From positions 1 through 13,244 of the forward strand of contig JBBDMV010000134.1 in NCBI GenBank assembly GCA_040878115.1: a stretch of DNA of 13,244 bases, in the 5' to 3' direction. Every line of letters starts with the position of its first letter. Within the stretch, counting starts at the first letter, position 1. Under the pieces are notes generated by a model. That model ran no database searches and had not been told where the DNA came from. It saw only the letters and a list, made by a program, of their open reading frames with translations. Shown here one piece after another: positions 13,097 through 13,244 of this stretch. The DNA is from JBBDMU01 sp040878115. GTDB lineage: Bacteria > Bacteroidota > Rhodothermia > Balneolales > Natronogracilivirgulaceae. Both the position numbers and the translations under genes were made by a program.

Positions 13097-13156
13097 TCCG
13101 CTGCTTCTCCGGAGCTACTCCGGGAATTCCCGGAGTAGCTCCGGAGAAGCAGCGGA
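13097..13156. repeat. 60-bp perfect palindrome
   Basis: The sequence is exactly self-complementary over 60 bases, centred between 13126 and 13127 in GGGAATTCCC, with no loop. Each 30-base arm contains nested CTCCGGAG and ACTCCGGG elements, so smaller stems are possible as well. It lies in the non-coding tail after truA. A cruciform or long RNA hairpin could form. It lacks a T-run, so it is not a classical terminator, although its position after truA would allow transcript-end protection. Confidence 0.9.
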
Positions 13157-13198
13157 TAAAAGACGAAGAAAGGTAAGGCCAGGTATGGCCCTGAATAA

Positions 13199-13226
13199 GT
13201 AGAGACGCAAGATTTTGCGTCTCTAC
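13199..13226. repeat. GTAGAGACGCAA hairpin repeat
   Basis: Twelve-base perfect arms, GTAGAGACGCAA (13199-13210) and its complement (13215-13226), flank a GATT loop. I recall GTAGAGACGCAA-type palindromes as dispersed intergenic repeats in Bacteroidota and cyanobacteria. A second small hairpin follows at once, TGATGC/GCATCA (13228-13233, 13238-13243), reaching the window edge, so the repeat unit may continue beyond it. Confidence 0.7.
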
Positions 13227-13244
13227 ATGATGCACCCGCATCAC

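Noticed and set aside
13097..13156. Rho-independent terminator of truA
   Set aside because: The stem is strong, but no T-run follows on either side and it lies about 140 bases beyond the stop codon.

Overview
The window looks like chromosomal DNA of a Gram-negative bacterium from the Bacteroidota/Rhodothermota side of the tree, possibly Balneolaceae-like. This is an inference from protein flavour: the biotin carrier, MurA, DUF3108 and CcmC/D/E/F variants, weak Shine-Dalgarno sites, two TTG starts, and intergenic repeats of types I associate with these groups. Most genes are housekeeping. The accessory signal lies in the intergenic gaps and at the two ends.

Positions 1-622 form a small wreck. 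A decayed IS200-like (REP-associated tyrosine) transposase with an internal deletion is followed by its three upstream hairpins. These hairpins cut into a nucleotidyltransferase gene about 33 codons after its start. That gene overlaps, in another frame, an intact 69-residue partner ORF. The pair resembles a two-gene nucleotidyltransferase (toxin-antitoxin-like) module broken by the element.

Positions 697-4308 carry a minus-strand gene string, transcribed in the order Spx/ArsC-like protein, DUF3108 protein, dUTPase, MFS transporter, MBL-fold hydrolase. Two of its junctions are 4-base ATGA overlaps. A lipoprotein of unknown function reads divergently (4424-4957). Then comes a tightly coupled plus-strand trio: a small winged-helix-like protein, a biotin carboxyl carrier protein, and MurA, which starts with TTG inside the carrier gene.

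MurA converges on a minus-strand membrane PH-SHOCT protein. The 341 bp between them hold a hairpin-rich island in which one short motif (GYGTCCAYGC) recurs three times, each time in the loop or arms of a separate inverted repeat. It could be a repeat element or a structured RNA; I do not recognise it.

Positions 8146-12027 encode a compact cytochrome c maturation cluster, ccmC-ccmD-ccmE-ccmF, with gaps of 1-6 bases. CcmE carries the CxxxY haem-binding motif instead of HxxxY. CcmC has an altered WWD signature, and CcmF is long (850 residues). The genes ccmA, ccmB, ccmG and ccmH are not in the window. truA follows, and the window ends in a repeat-rich tail with a 60-bp perfect palindrome and a 12-bp-arm hairpin.

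I found no CRISPR array, tRNA, rRNA or intact mobile element. No complete new system is evident. The best candidates for something undescribed are the 7190-7405 hairpin island and the broken overlapping nucleotidyltransferase pair.
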